From Saprospiraceae bacterium (lineage in GTDB: Bacteria; Bacteroidota; Bacteroidia; Chitinophagales; Saprospiraceae), in the NCBI GenBank assembly GCA_016714985.1, contig JADKBS010000001.1:825001-889000 (forward strand): a DNA stretch of 64,000 nt, written 5' to 3'. The translations under genes and the position numbers were made by a program. Shown here piece by piece: positions 1 through 8,245 of this stretch. Position 1 is the first letter of the stretch; each line of letters begins with the position of its first letter. The notes beneath the pieces were generated by a model. The model was not told the DNA's origin and did no database searches. It worked only from the letters and a program-made list of their open reading frames with translations.

Positions 1-2
1 AG

Positions 3-3000
3 GTGTTCAACTTCAACCTGACGCAGGCCAATGCGATGAACCAGCTCGCACAGCTGATGAACGCCAACGACCCTGCTGCGGGCATCGCCCCGTACGTGCC
101 GAACTGGACGAACAACGGCGCAGCCGGCAACACGAACACGAACCTGTTCTTCATCTCCGGCGGCTACTCCGGCAACGGGGTGCAGTACGGCCAGCTGGTG
201 ATCACGCACACGCAGACGGGCACGGTGACGATCATCAACCCGACGACGCACGGCGCGAGCTGCGGCGGCTTCGTGGGCAACATCTCCAGCTTCCTGCAGT
301 TCGACAACCCGAGCCTCGGGTTCCAGGGCGACGTGCTCGGCACGTGGGAACTGATCGTGTTCGACGAAGTGGCAGGCGCCACCGGCAAGGTGGTGAACTG
401 GAAGCTGTTCTTCTCGACCGGCCCGTTGACGATAGACGTTTACAACGCCAGCACGCCGCAGAACAGCGGCCCGCACGCAGTGTGCCAGGGCTCGGTGGTC
501 GTACCGCCGGTCGACGGCTACGACAACTGCAGCGGCATCGCCAGCTACAAGAGCGAACTTTGGACGATCGTGCCAGGTTCCAACCCGGCGCTCCCAATGA
601 CTCAAGTAGGTTTTGTTAACAGCAATGGTGGCGTGTTCAACAACGTGCCGCTGTTCCAGAACGGCGCCAACGCACGCTACATCGTGCGCCACTATGCTAC
701 TGATGGTTGTGGAAATCAGACCTTCATCGACCGGGTGATCCAGTTGAGGGACAAGGTGCCCCCGACCCCGATCTGCGTGGAGTACACGGAGATCAGCATC
801 ACGAACAACTCGAACCAGACGGGTGGCAGCTGCTCGAGGCTGTACGCCGAGGACCTGGACCGCGCCAGCTACGACAACTGCAAGCCGGTGTACTTCCTGA
901 TGGCGAAGATGAACGCTGCGACCAGCCCGAACATCTTCAACCGCTGCTACTACCCCTACAGGGACTTCTGCTGCAGCGAGATCGGCAACCAGCAGGTGAT
1001 CCTGCTCGTGCTCGACACCGACCCGGCGCCGCTGTTCTCGACGCAGAACAACGCCAGCCTCGGCTGCGACGGCACGCCCGGCCTGTTCCTCAGCTCGAAC
1101 TTCCAGTTCAACACGAGCGGCCTGAACTTCTCCACCTGCATGGTTGACGTACAGGTGACGGACAAGATCCACCCAGTGCTCGTGAGCTGCCCGCCGAACC
1201 AGCGGATCAGCTGCGACTGGTACGCCGACAACATCGAGACGCAGCAGCTTATGCCTTACGACCCCGGCACAGCGCTCTGCGCTGCTGACGAGCCTCGGCT
1301 TCGGCGTTCCGACGTACTACGACAACTGCGCCATCGACCTGCAGGTGACGTTCTCGACGAGCCTCGACCAGTGCCTCGAGGGCACGATCACCCGCTCATG
1401 GAACAACACCCGCGACGGTGCGGGCAACGTGGCGCTGCAGCCCTGCACGCAGACGATCAACGTTGACCACGTGTCCGACTTTGCGGTCGAGTTCCCGGCC
1501 GACGTGACGATCAACTGCGGTGCGAACGTTCCGAACTTCGGCGAGCCGGAGATCTTCTACGAGACCTGCGAGCTGGTCGCCGTGACGAGCGACGACAGGA
1601 CGTACAACGTTGTGGCTGACGCCTGCTACAAGATCGTCCGCACGTGGACGGTAATCAACTGGTGCGTCGTCGGCAGCGAGATCGACCAGGAGGTCGTCGA
1701 GCAGCCGGAGAACCAGCTTGGCCTTGCGTTCCCGGCCTGCGACATCGACAACGACGGCGACTGCGACGCCCGCACCTTCCGTGATTCCTGGAGGGGCAGC
1801 GTGCCAGTTCCGAACCCGTTTGCGCCGACGGCCTACCGCCTGCGCCCCTTCGTGAACGATGCGCACACGCCGAACACGAACCCGGTACTGAACTTCCGCA
1901 ACCCTGACACGGACATCGACACCGACCCATGGGACGGCTACATCACCTACCAGCAGGTGATCAAGGTGCAGGACAACGTGGACCCAGTGTTCACGAACGG
2001 CTGCGTGTGCCGACGTCTGCATCGAGGACAACGGCTGCACGGCGACGATCCTGTTGCCGGAGCCTGCGATCACGGAGTGCAGCGACCTGTACACGGTGAC
2101 GGGCCACGTGCTCATCGGCGGCGTGTGGATCAACGGCTTCAGCCCGATCCTCGGCGTCTCCCCGGCCACCTACCAGGTGCGCTACGTGGCGAACGACAAC
2201 TGCAACAACCAGACCCAGTGCCTGAGCACGGTGACGGTGAAGGACTGCAAGAAGCCTACGCCCTACTGCAAGAACGGCGTGATCATCGAGATCATGCAGA
2301 CCTGGCATGGTGGAGGTATGGGCGAGCGACCTGGACGCTTAAGCAGCTTCGACAACTGCCCGCCGACACAAGATCCCAAGCTCAGCTTCTCGGCCAACGT
2401 CAACGACATCAGCCAGCTCTACACCTGCGACGACCTCGGCACGCAGGAAGTTGAGCTGTGGGTGACGGACGCAGCCGGCAACCAGGACTTCTGCACAACT
2501 TTCGTGGTTATCCAGGACAACATGGACGCTTGCACCGGCGACGATCCGCTGGTAGCGGGCACGATCGCCAACGAGGACGACCTCGCAGTTGAGGGCGTTT
2601 CGATCAACGTCAACAGCCCACAGAACTTCAACGCCGACGTGGTGACCAATGCCGCCGGCCAATACGGCGTACGTGTCCCAACGGGCAGCGACGTAACGGT
2701 TACGCCAGTACTGGACGAGAACCCGCTGAACGGCGTGTCCACGTTCGACCTGGTGCTGATCAGCAAGCACATCCTTGGCGTGACGCCGCTTGGCAGCCCG
2801 TACAAGATCATTGCAGCCGACGCCAACCGCTCCAACAGCGTGACGACGTTCGACCTGGTTGAGATCCGCAAGCTCATCCTGTTCATCAACAGCGACTTCC
2901 CGAACAACACGTCCTGGAGGTTCGTTGACGCAGCGCACAGCTTTGCGAACCCGGCGAACCCGTTTGCCGCTTCGTTCCCAGAGGTGGTCAACCTGAACGA

Positions 3001-3777
3001 CGTGGTTGTTGACCAGTTGAACAGGGACTTCGTCGCCGTTAAGGTGGGCGACGTCAACGGCTCCGCCGCAGTCAACCTCCTCGGTTCTGCCGAAGAGCGC
3101 AACAAGGTGGGCGACCTGGTGCTGAACGCAGACGACATGGAGTTGGTTGCTGGCCAAGAGTACACTGTTGAGTTCAAGGCCACCGACTTCAACGTCAGCG
3201 GCTACCAGTTCAGCATGAACTTCGACGCCAAGGCACTCGGAGTTCGCTGGCATCGCTGCAAGCCTTGCCGACGCCAGCAACTTCGGCACGACGATGGTGA
3301 AGGAGGGCGTGCTGACCGCCAGCTGGAACAGCGACGATGCGAAGGCACTTGCCAACGGCGAGGTGGTGTTCGGCCTGACGTTCAGGGCGCTGCAGAGCGG
3401 CCGCCTGAGCGAGCAGCTGAGCATCAGCAGCAGCCACACGGCAGCAGAGGCGTACAGCAGCCAACAACGGGCTGATGAACGTTGCGCTTTCGTTCAACAA
3501 CAAGCTGGTGACGGGTTCCTTCGACCTGTACCAGAACACACCGAACCCGTTCGCCAGCGTCACGACGATTGGCTTCTATCTGCCCGAAGCAACTTCTGCG
3601 ACGCTGACGATCAGCGATGTCCAAGGCAAAGTGGTGCGCGTAATCGAAGGCGACTACAGCAAAGGCCACAACACGGTGAACCTGAAGCGCGACGACTTCG
3701 GTGCCGCCGGTGTACTGTACTACCGCTTGGACGCCGGCAGCGACAGCGCTACCCGGAAGATGATCCTGGTGGACTAA
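3..3777 (+). CDS. T9SS-sorted surface protein with P-domain, cohesin-like and dockerin-like modules (5' partial, frameshifted)
   Basis: A large secreted protein whose N-terminus lies upstream of the window. The coding frame moves +1 four times, near 1285, 2005, 3238 and 3467. At the last two, removing one base of a GG or CC doublet restores clean protein. In order I see a proprotein-convertase P-domain-like jelly roll (around 300-410, motif GTWELIVFDEVAGATG), long Cys-rich HYR-like Ig modules with recurring YDNC motifs, a Cna-B/dockerin-like stretch (about 2570-2930, FDLVLISKHILG then FDLVEIRKLIL), a cohesin-like fold (about 3110-3440), and a C-terminal T9SS sorting domain starting LYQNTPNPF. 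Export through T9SS and anchoring at the cell surface is inferred from that tail. Base composition is far richer in G+C than the neighbours: Thr is almost always ACG, Asn AAC, Phe TTC. It is followed by a GC hairpin and a terminator. The domain calls are by pattern, so the exact role is unknown. Confidence 0.75.
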
Positions 3778-3796
3778 CGACATAGCGCGGCAAGTT

Positions 3797-3822
3797 GGCG
3801 GCCGGCCCTTGTGCCGGCCGCC
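3797..3822 (+). terminator. GC-rich hairpin just after the stop codon
   Basis: A perfect 10-bp all-GC stem (GGCGGCCGGC with its complement) and a 6-nt loop start 19 bases after the TAA of the surface-protein gene. No T-run follows, so it may stabilise the 3' end of the mRNA rather than terminate transcription. A proper terminator lies about 120 bases further on. Confidence 0.5.
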
Positions 3823-3937
3823 ACGCCCCGCGCAGCGTGTCGAGACTAGCAGACGAATATGAAGAAATACGACCAGGAACCGTTCTCAGTGGCCCTTCGG
3901 CACAGCTGACGGAAGACTTAAATCGGTTTTTGGGATG

Positions 3938-3972
3938 GCCTCTCTCCACTCGCGTGGAGGGGGGCTTTTTTT
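3938..3972 (+). terminator. Rho-independent terminator
   Basis: A 12-bp stem with a 4-nt TCGC loop (3938-3965, two G-U pairs) is followed directly by seven T residues. It would end transcription from the surface-protein gene, or an untranslated transcript from 3823-3937, where I see a further weak hairpin but no gene. From here to 4109 I see nothing else. Confidence 0.8.
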
Positions 3973-4109
3973 GTTTGGCATACAGTCAGTTGCTATTATG
4001 TTGTTTGATCAACAGCCAAAACGGGTGAGTGAAGTAGGTTTGCAATGCTTGCAATTGACGTAGAATAATACAGAAGTAGTTTGAACGTAGCTGCGTAAGG
4101 GGCTAAATA

Positions 4110-5510
4110 TTATTTTCCCTCTCCCCTTAGTAGCACTAATAACGTGTAGAACATAATCTTAAAATCCAACGCCAGCGACATGTTCTCAATGTAGAGTATG
4201 TCAAAACGAAGGCGCTGGAGCATTTCGTTTAGGTTGGAAGCATAGCCGTATTTGACCTGTCCCCAGGATGTGATGCCTGGCCTGACCTTCAATAAATGGC
4301 GATAATGTGGGGCTTTTTCAACAATTTGATTGATGAAGAATTGTCGTTCCGGCCTTGGCCCTACCAATGACATATCGCCTACCAGTACATTGATAAAATT
4401 GGGCAGCTCATCTAACCGGTATTTTCGCATGGTAGCACCCCAAGCGGTTATACGGGCGTCATTCCCTTGTGAGAGTTGAGGCCCATCTTTTTCTGCATCC
4501 GTGTGCATGGAACGGAACTTGATGAGTTCAAATGCTTTACCATTCAAACCAATTCTTTCCTGCCGATAAAAAATGGGGCCGGGGGAACTCAAACGCACTC
4601 GAACCATGATGTACAGGTAGAGCCAACTAATTCCCAAAAGCACTGATATCGAAACACATATATCTATCAAGCGTTTGGCGACTCGTTCCCATTTTGGTAG
4701 CAGTTCTTGCCTGATATGCAACAGCGCGGCGCCATAGACTTCGCTCATGCGCACGTTGCCGAGCAGATTGTCATATAGGTCTGGGATGATTTTGATATGA
4801 AGCGTTTCGCCAAAATCGAACAAAGCGTCAAGGATGTCTGTCAGGTGATGGTGTTCGGTCGGTTCAAGGGCAATTAATACATCCTCAATTTTATGCGCTT
4901 TGATTGTATTGCCCAAAGTTGGCAAGTTTCCAAGGTGGTTAAGCCCAATGTTCAGCTTATTATGCTTTTCTCCCACTGCCACATAGCCAATGAAGCGGTA
5001 GCCAGTTTTTTTCTTAATGGACATCAAATCCTGAAGGAGCGTAGCAGCCCTTTCCCCATTCCCTATTAGCAAAGTGGGGAAGGTCACAATGCCTTGCTGA
5101 ATTTTTTGGTGAGCACGGGTCAGAATCAACATCCTAAATGTGGCAGTGAGGATGAAATGCAGGCCGAACAGCACTGCAAACGATTTGTAATAAGTGGTGT
5201 AGTCCTTCACGAAGTCATCGAGCATGAGCGTGAAAAACAAAAAAACAACCCCCATTATTGAAAGGAAGAAAGTGCGTGACAAAGTGGCAAGTCTCGACAT
5301 TCGATAGACAGTTCCATAGTCGTCGAAGAGGGAGTAGAATAAGTGCCAGCCTATGGGTATAATGAAAATTCCGTAAAAGAAATTGAGATCGTTTAGGGCA
5401 GCGATGCTCAGGGCTATGCCTTCCAGCCATTTCCTATAAAGGAAAAAAAGCGACCAAGCTATTAGGGCGGCCAAAAAGTCGAAAAACTGATAAGTGCGGG
5501 TAGCATTCAT
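4110..5510 (-). CDS. Undecaprenyl-phosphate sugar phosphotransferase (exopolysaccharide initiation)
   Basis: A 466-aa membrane enzyme of the polyprenyl-phosphate hexose-1-phosphate transferase type (WcaJ/WbaP-like). This family transfers a sugar phosphate from a UDP-sugar to undecaprenyl phosphate to begin exopolysaccharide or O-antigen repeat units. The N-terminal third has four to five hydrophobic segments, followed by a CoA-binding-like nucleotide domain (TLLIGNGERAATLL) and, from about residue 275, the bacterial sugar-transferase catalytic domain. That domain shows the hallmark sequences SPGPIFYRQERIG, FRSMHTDAE, LDELPNFINVLVGDMSLVGPRPE and RPGITSWGQ. The length fits the family. No polysaccharide cluster surrounds it, so it may be a stand-alone initiating enzyme. 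The sugar specificity cannot be read from the sequence. A minus-strand promoter motif lies about 100 bases upstream. Confidence 0.93.
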   Translation of the reverse strand: MNATRTYQFFDFLAALIAWSLFFLYRKWLEGIALSIAALNDLNFFYGIFIIPIGWHLFYSLFDDYGTVYRMSRLATLSRTFFLSIMGVVFLFFTLMLDDFVKDYTTYYKSFAVLFGLHFILTATFRMLILTRAHQKIQQGIVTFPTLLIGNGERAATLLQDLMSIKKKTGYRFIGYVAVGEKHNKLNIGLNHLGNLPTLGNTIKAHKIEDVLIALEPTEHHHLTDILDALFDFGETLHIKIIPDLYDNLLGNVRMSEVYGAALLHIRQELLPKWERVAKRLIDICVSISVLLGISWLYLYIMVRVRLSSPGPIFYRQERIGLNGKAFELIKFRSMHTDAEKDGPQLSQGNDARITAWGATMRKYRLDELPNFINVLVGDMSLVGPRPERQFFINQIVEKAPHYRHLLKVRPGITSWGQVKYGYASNLNEMLQRLRFDILYIENMSLALDFKIMFYTLLVLLRGEGK

Positions 5511-5605
5511 AGTTAGCGTGTAAATACTTAGGAGGGGGAGGGAATTGAAAGGAGAATTGAATTTTTTCCCAATACAGCCCCTGATAAGTAGTTACGTTAG
5601 CGTGG

Positions 5606-5613
5606 CAAAGATA
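5606..5613 (-). promoter_or_regulatory. Bacteroidota -7 promoter element for the sugar transferase
   Basis: On the minus strand this reads TATCTTTG, a match to the Bacteroidota -7 consensus TAnnTTTG, about 95 bases ahead of the sugar-transferase ATG. I see no TTG at the expected -33 distance, so this call rests on one element only. Confidence 0.45.
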
Positions 5614-5651
5614 GGTGGCGCTAATTGCTTTTGGGAAGGCCGGCAGGTTCA

Positions 5652-6575
5652 TTAAAAATGAACCAACTTAAAATTGTCGAATAAAATTTTAGCTTCTGTG
5701 AGTGTAAACTTTTCATCCTCAAATGGAATCGTGCTGCTAAAGGCAATTGCAAAGCGTTTGAAATTAGTAGTGCTTATGGCGTCGGTCAGGTTGAAATAAA
5801 TCTTGTTCCATTCGCCCCTGGCTACCACGAACCATTCCCAAATTGGCTCGCCTTCTTGCCCATTGTCTGATACGGGAATAATTCCAAACGTGAGCGGCAC
5901 GTCGGTTTTGTAATTTAACTCGATGAAAATCTTGCCGGAAGTGGCAACGGACAAATCAAAAAGACCTTCCGTTTGAGCTACAATACTGGCGTTGGCAGTA
6001 TCCAACTTCACCAACCCAACCTGTTGCCCCTCGAAGACATCTTCGGTCGAGCGCACAACGGCAGTGTTGGTGTTGCCGTCTCTTTCTACGGAGAAAAGGA
6101 TGTTGCTGTTCTCAAAATCCTCAATGACCTCAAAAACGGCATCCTCATTATAGGTCGTGGTAGGCTTAACAGCTTGCGGAGCATCCGACTTGAGGTTGAT
6201 GGTTTTTGAAAAACGGGTATAAAACGGGTAGGACTGCAAGGACAGGGAGCTGCCATTCGCCTTGATGACGGGGTCAATATTGAGGCTAAAACTTCCTTTG
6301 TTGAGTACGGGAATTGTCGCTGGTAATTCAAACACACCCAAAGAAATGCTCTCGTTGCCAGTGCTGTCGAACATGAAAATGTCGGCATGGGTGATTTTCT
6401 GGGAAATGCTGCCATGCCAGCCCAAATCTGTTTCCTGCAATTCGAAAGGCTCAATGGTCAGGTAGGAAGGGATGGGTTCGTCTTCCCGGTCGCAGCCCGT
6501 GAAACCGAGGGCAAGCAACGAGGCCATTGTTGCGAAGCAAAGGCCAAGCCCGAAATCGTAAGCGTATTTCTTCAT
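5652..6575 (-). CDS. Predicted lipoprotein of unknown function
   Basis: A 307-aa protein from the chosen ATG (MKKYAYDFGLG), which gives a compact signal peptide ending in a lipobox-like LALGFTGC; a start seven codons upstream is also open. After the Cys comes an Asp/Glu-rich tether (DREDEPIP), as is usual for Bacteroidota lipoproteins. The remainder has no Cys and reads as beta-rich. Its C-terminal half (GKIFIELNYKTDVPLTFGI, WFVVARGEWNKIYFNLT, LFDNFKL) resembles the jelly-roll ligand-binding folds of surface-exposed carbohydrate-associated lipoproteins. I do not recognise the family. It is transcribed in the same direction as the sugar transferase, with a gap of 140 bases that holds a separate promoter motif, so the two need not be co-transcribed. 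Confidence 0.8.
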   Translation of the reverse strand: MKKYAYDFGLGLCFATMASLLALGFTGCDREDEPIPSYLTIEPFELQETDLGWHGSISQKITHADIFMFDSTGNESISLGVFELPATIPVLNKGSFSLNIDPVIKANGSSLSLQSYPFYTRFSKTINLKSDAPQAVKPTTTYNEDAVFEVIEDFENSNILFSVERDGNTNTAVVRSTEDVFEGQQVGLVKLDTANASIVAQTEGLFDLSVATSGKIFIELNYKTDVPLTFGIIPVSDNGQEGEPIWEWFVVARGEWNKIYFNLTDAISTTNFKRFAIAFSSTIPFEDEKFTLTEAKILFDNFKLVHF

Positions 6576-6685
6576 TGAATCAAGGTTGAAAGTCATCAGT
6601 TTTAATTAGCTTCATATTCTTCCTGAGGCCATGCTTTGAGGATGCTTCTTGGGGTAATTTTACAATTGTTCCAAAAAAAAATTAC

Positions 6686-6713
6686 CAAAGCTAAGGGGGC
6701 AGGGCGTCTTCAA
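6686..6713 (-). promoter_or_regulatory. Bacteroidota promoter for the lipoprotein gene
   Basis: Reading the minus strand, TTG (6711-6713), a 17-nt spacer and TAGCTTTG (6686-6693) match the TTG-N17-TAnnTTTG layout. It lies about 110 bases upstream of the lipoprotein ATG. Confidence 0.6.
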
Positions 6714-6925
6714 GTCCAAAGAGCATGAGATAGGTAAACTTGGTTGTGCTGAATACCAATTCCAATTACAAAAACGTCTGCACCCCGACCTGCGTTGCCA
6801 GCATGGCACCAAATACCGCACAGTTCACACTGCAAAGCTACGGCCTTAAAAATAAAACCACAGCTTAACGAGCTTTTGGAGAAATTTGCCTTCCCGACTA
6901 AATGGCCAATTTCCAACTCTTTCAC

Positions 6926-8167
6926 ATGGCTAAGCAACAAAAAGATTCTTTCCTCGCATTCCGCTACCCGGAATTCTGTTATTACATGGCCGCCAATTTC
7001 CTGTTCACGGTGGGGTTTCTCATCCAAGAGGTCATCATTGGCTACGAGCTTTACCGACTGACGGGCGACCCCAAGGCTATTGCCTTTGTGGGCCTTTCGT
7101 ATGCGCTGCCATTTATCGGCCTGTCGTTGGTAGGTGGACATTTTGCCGATAAACTGAGCAAGAAGAAAATACTCTTGGCAAGCATATTGGGCATTGCTGC
7201 CTGTTCGCTCACCTTGTTTTTTGTATCCAAAATGCTGACCGACGAGCAAGCTGCTCATGACCTGAAATACGTCATTTATGGGGTCATTGCTGCAACGGGT
7301 GGCTTTTATGCCTTTTTTTCGCCCACGGCTTCCTCCCTGAAGCCGCTGCTCGTTGAGCGGCACGCCTACGAGAACGCCGCCACTTGGGGCAGTGCGGGCT
7401 GGCAAGCGGGTACCATCGTTGGGCCGGGCGTCAGCGGTTTTATTTACAATTGGTGCGGCTTCACCAACACGATTCTGGTGGTGCTGGTGCTGTTCGCAAT
7501 GGTCGCTTTTTTCATCCTGCTCATTCGTGACCGCCGGGTGGAGAATCCCGAAGCTGGCAATATCATCCAGAAAGTAAAAGAGGGAATTTCCTTTGTGGCC
7601 AAAACCCGTATGCTGCTCTACTCCATCTCCCTCGACCTGTTTGCCGTGCTGTTCGGGGGGGTAGTGGCCATCTTGCCCGTCTTTGCGGAAGACATATTAA
7701 AGGTAGGCCCCAGCTGGCTTGGCGCACTGCGGGCTGCCCCGTCCGTTGGGGCGGTGCTCACACTGCTGCTGCTCACCCGTACCACGGTCATGGACAAGGC
7801 TTGGCGTAACATGCTATTGGCCGTGGCAGGCTTTGGGGTTTCGACCATCGTTTTTGCGCTTTCGCAAAATGTGTGGCTGTCCATCGCTGCGCTGTTTTTT
7901 ACCGGTGCATTTGATGCAGTGAGCGTGGTCATCCGGCACACCATTCTGCAACTGGTGGTGCCGGACGAGATGCGGGGCAGGGTGGGGGCCGTCAACGGCA
8001 TTTTCCTCAGCGCAAGCAACGAATTGGGCGCTTTTGAGTCGGGCATGGCGGCCAGTTGGCTGGGTACGGTGCGCTCGGTGGTGGCGGGAGGTGCGCTTTC
8101 CTTGGCCATCGTGGTAGGTGTCTGGATGAAGTCGAGGGATTTGTTTGGGGTGGATTTGAGGAAGTGA
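6926..8167 (+). CDS. MFS transporter (EntS-like / transmembrane secretion effector family)
   Basis: About 413 aa with roughly twelve hydrophobic segments and MFS hallmarks: the short basic loop after TM2-TM3 (GGHFADKLSKKKILL) and a long central cytoplasmic loop (RDRRVENPEAGN) between the two six-helix halves. The pattern fits the EntS/MFS_3 group, whose members export siderophores, drugs or unknown small molecules by proton antiport. Substrate cannot be inferred. The second in-frame ATG (MAKQQKDSF) is chosen because the family usually starts shortly before the basic RYPEF stretch; an ATG eight codons earlier (6902) is also possible. It is followed by ppdK on the same strand after about 80 bases, with no obvious terminator between, but the products do not suggest a shared pathway. 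Confidence 0.88.
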   Translation: MAKQQKDSFLAFRYPEFCYYMAANFLFTVGFLIQEVIIGYELYRLTGDPKAIAFVGLSYALPFIGLSLVGGHFADKLSKKKILLASILGIAACSLTLFFVSKMLTDEQAAHDLKYVIYGVIAATGGFYAFFSPTASSLKPLLVERHAYENAATWGSAGWQAGTIVGPGVSGFIYNWCGFTNTILVVLVLFAMVAFFILLIRDRRVENPEAGNIIQKVKEGISFVAKTRMLLYSISLDLFAVLFGGVVAILPVFAEDILKVGPSWLGALRAAPSVGAVLTLLLLTRTTVMDKAWRNMLLAVAGFGVSTIVFALSQNVWLSIAALFFTGAFDAVSVVIRHTILQLVVPDEMRGRVGAVNGIFLSASNELGAFESGMAASWLGTVRSVVAGGALSLAIVVGVWMKSRDLFGVDLRK

Positions 8168-8245
8168 TTTTCCTCTCTTTTATCGCTGACATAACTCATT
8201 CCCCACTACATCAATCATGGCAAACTTTGACAAAAATTTCCAACC

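Noticed and set aside
1396..2169. Long minus-strand open frames opposite the first gene
   Set aside because: They are by-products of the extreme C/G third-position bias of the plus-strand gene; the plus strand has recognisable domains.
3..3777. Programmed ribosomal frameshifting in the first gene
   Set aside because: Four +1 shifts fall at ordinary GG or CC doublets with no common slippery site; simple indel error or mutation explains them better.
3823..3937. Possible small RNA or tRNA before the terminator
   Set aside because: A weak hairpin is visible but no tRNA cloverleaf or known RNA motif could be recognised.
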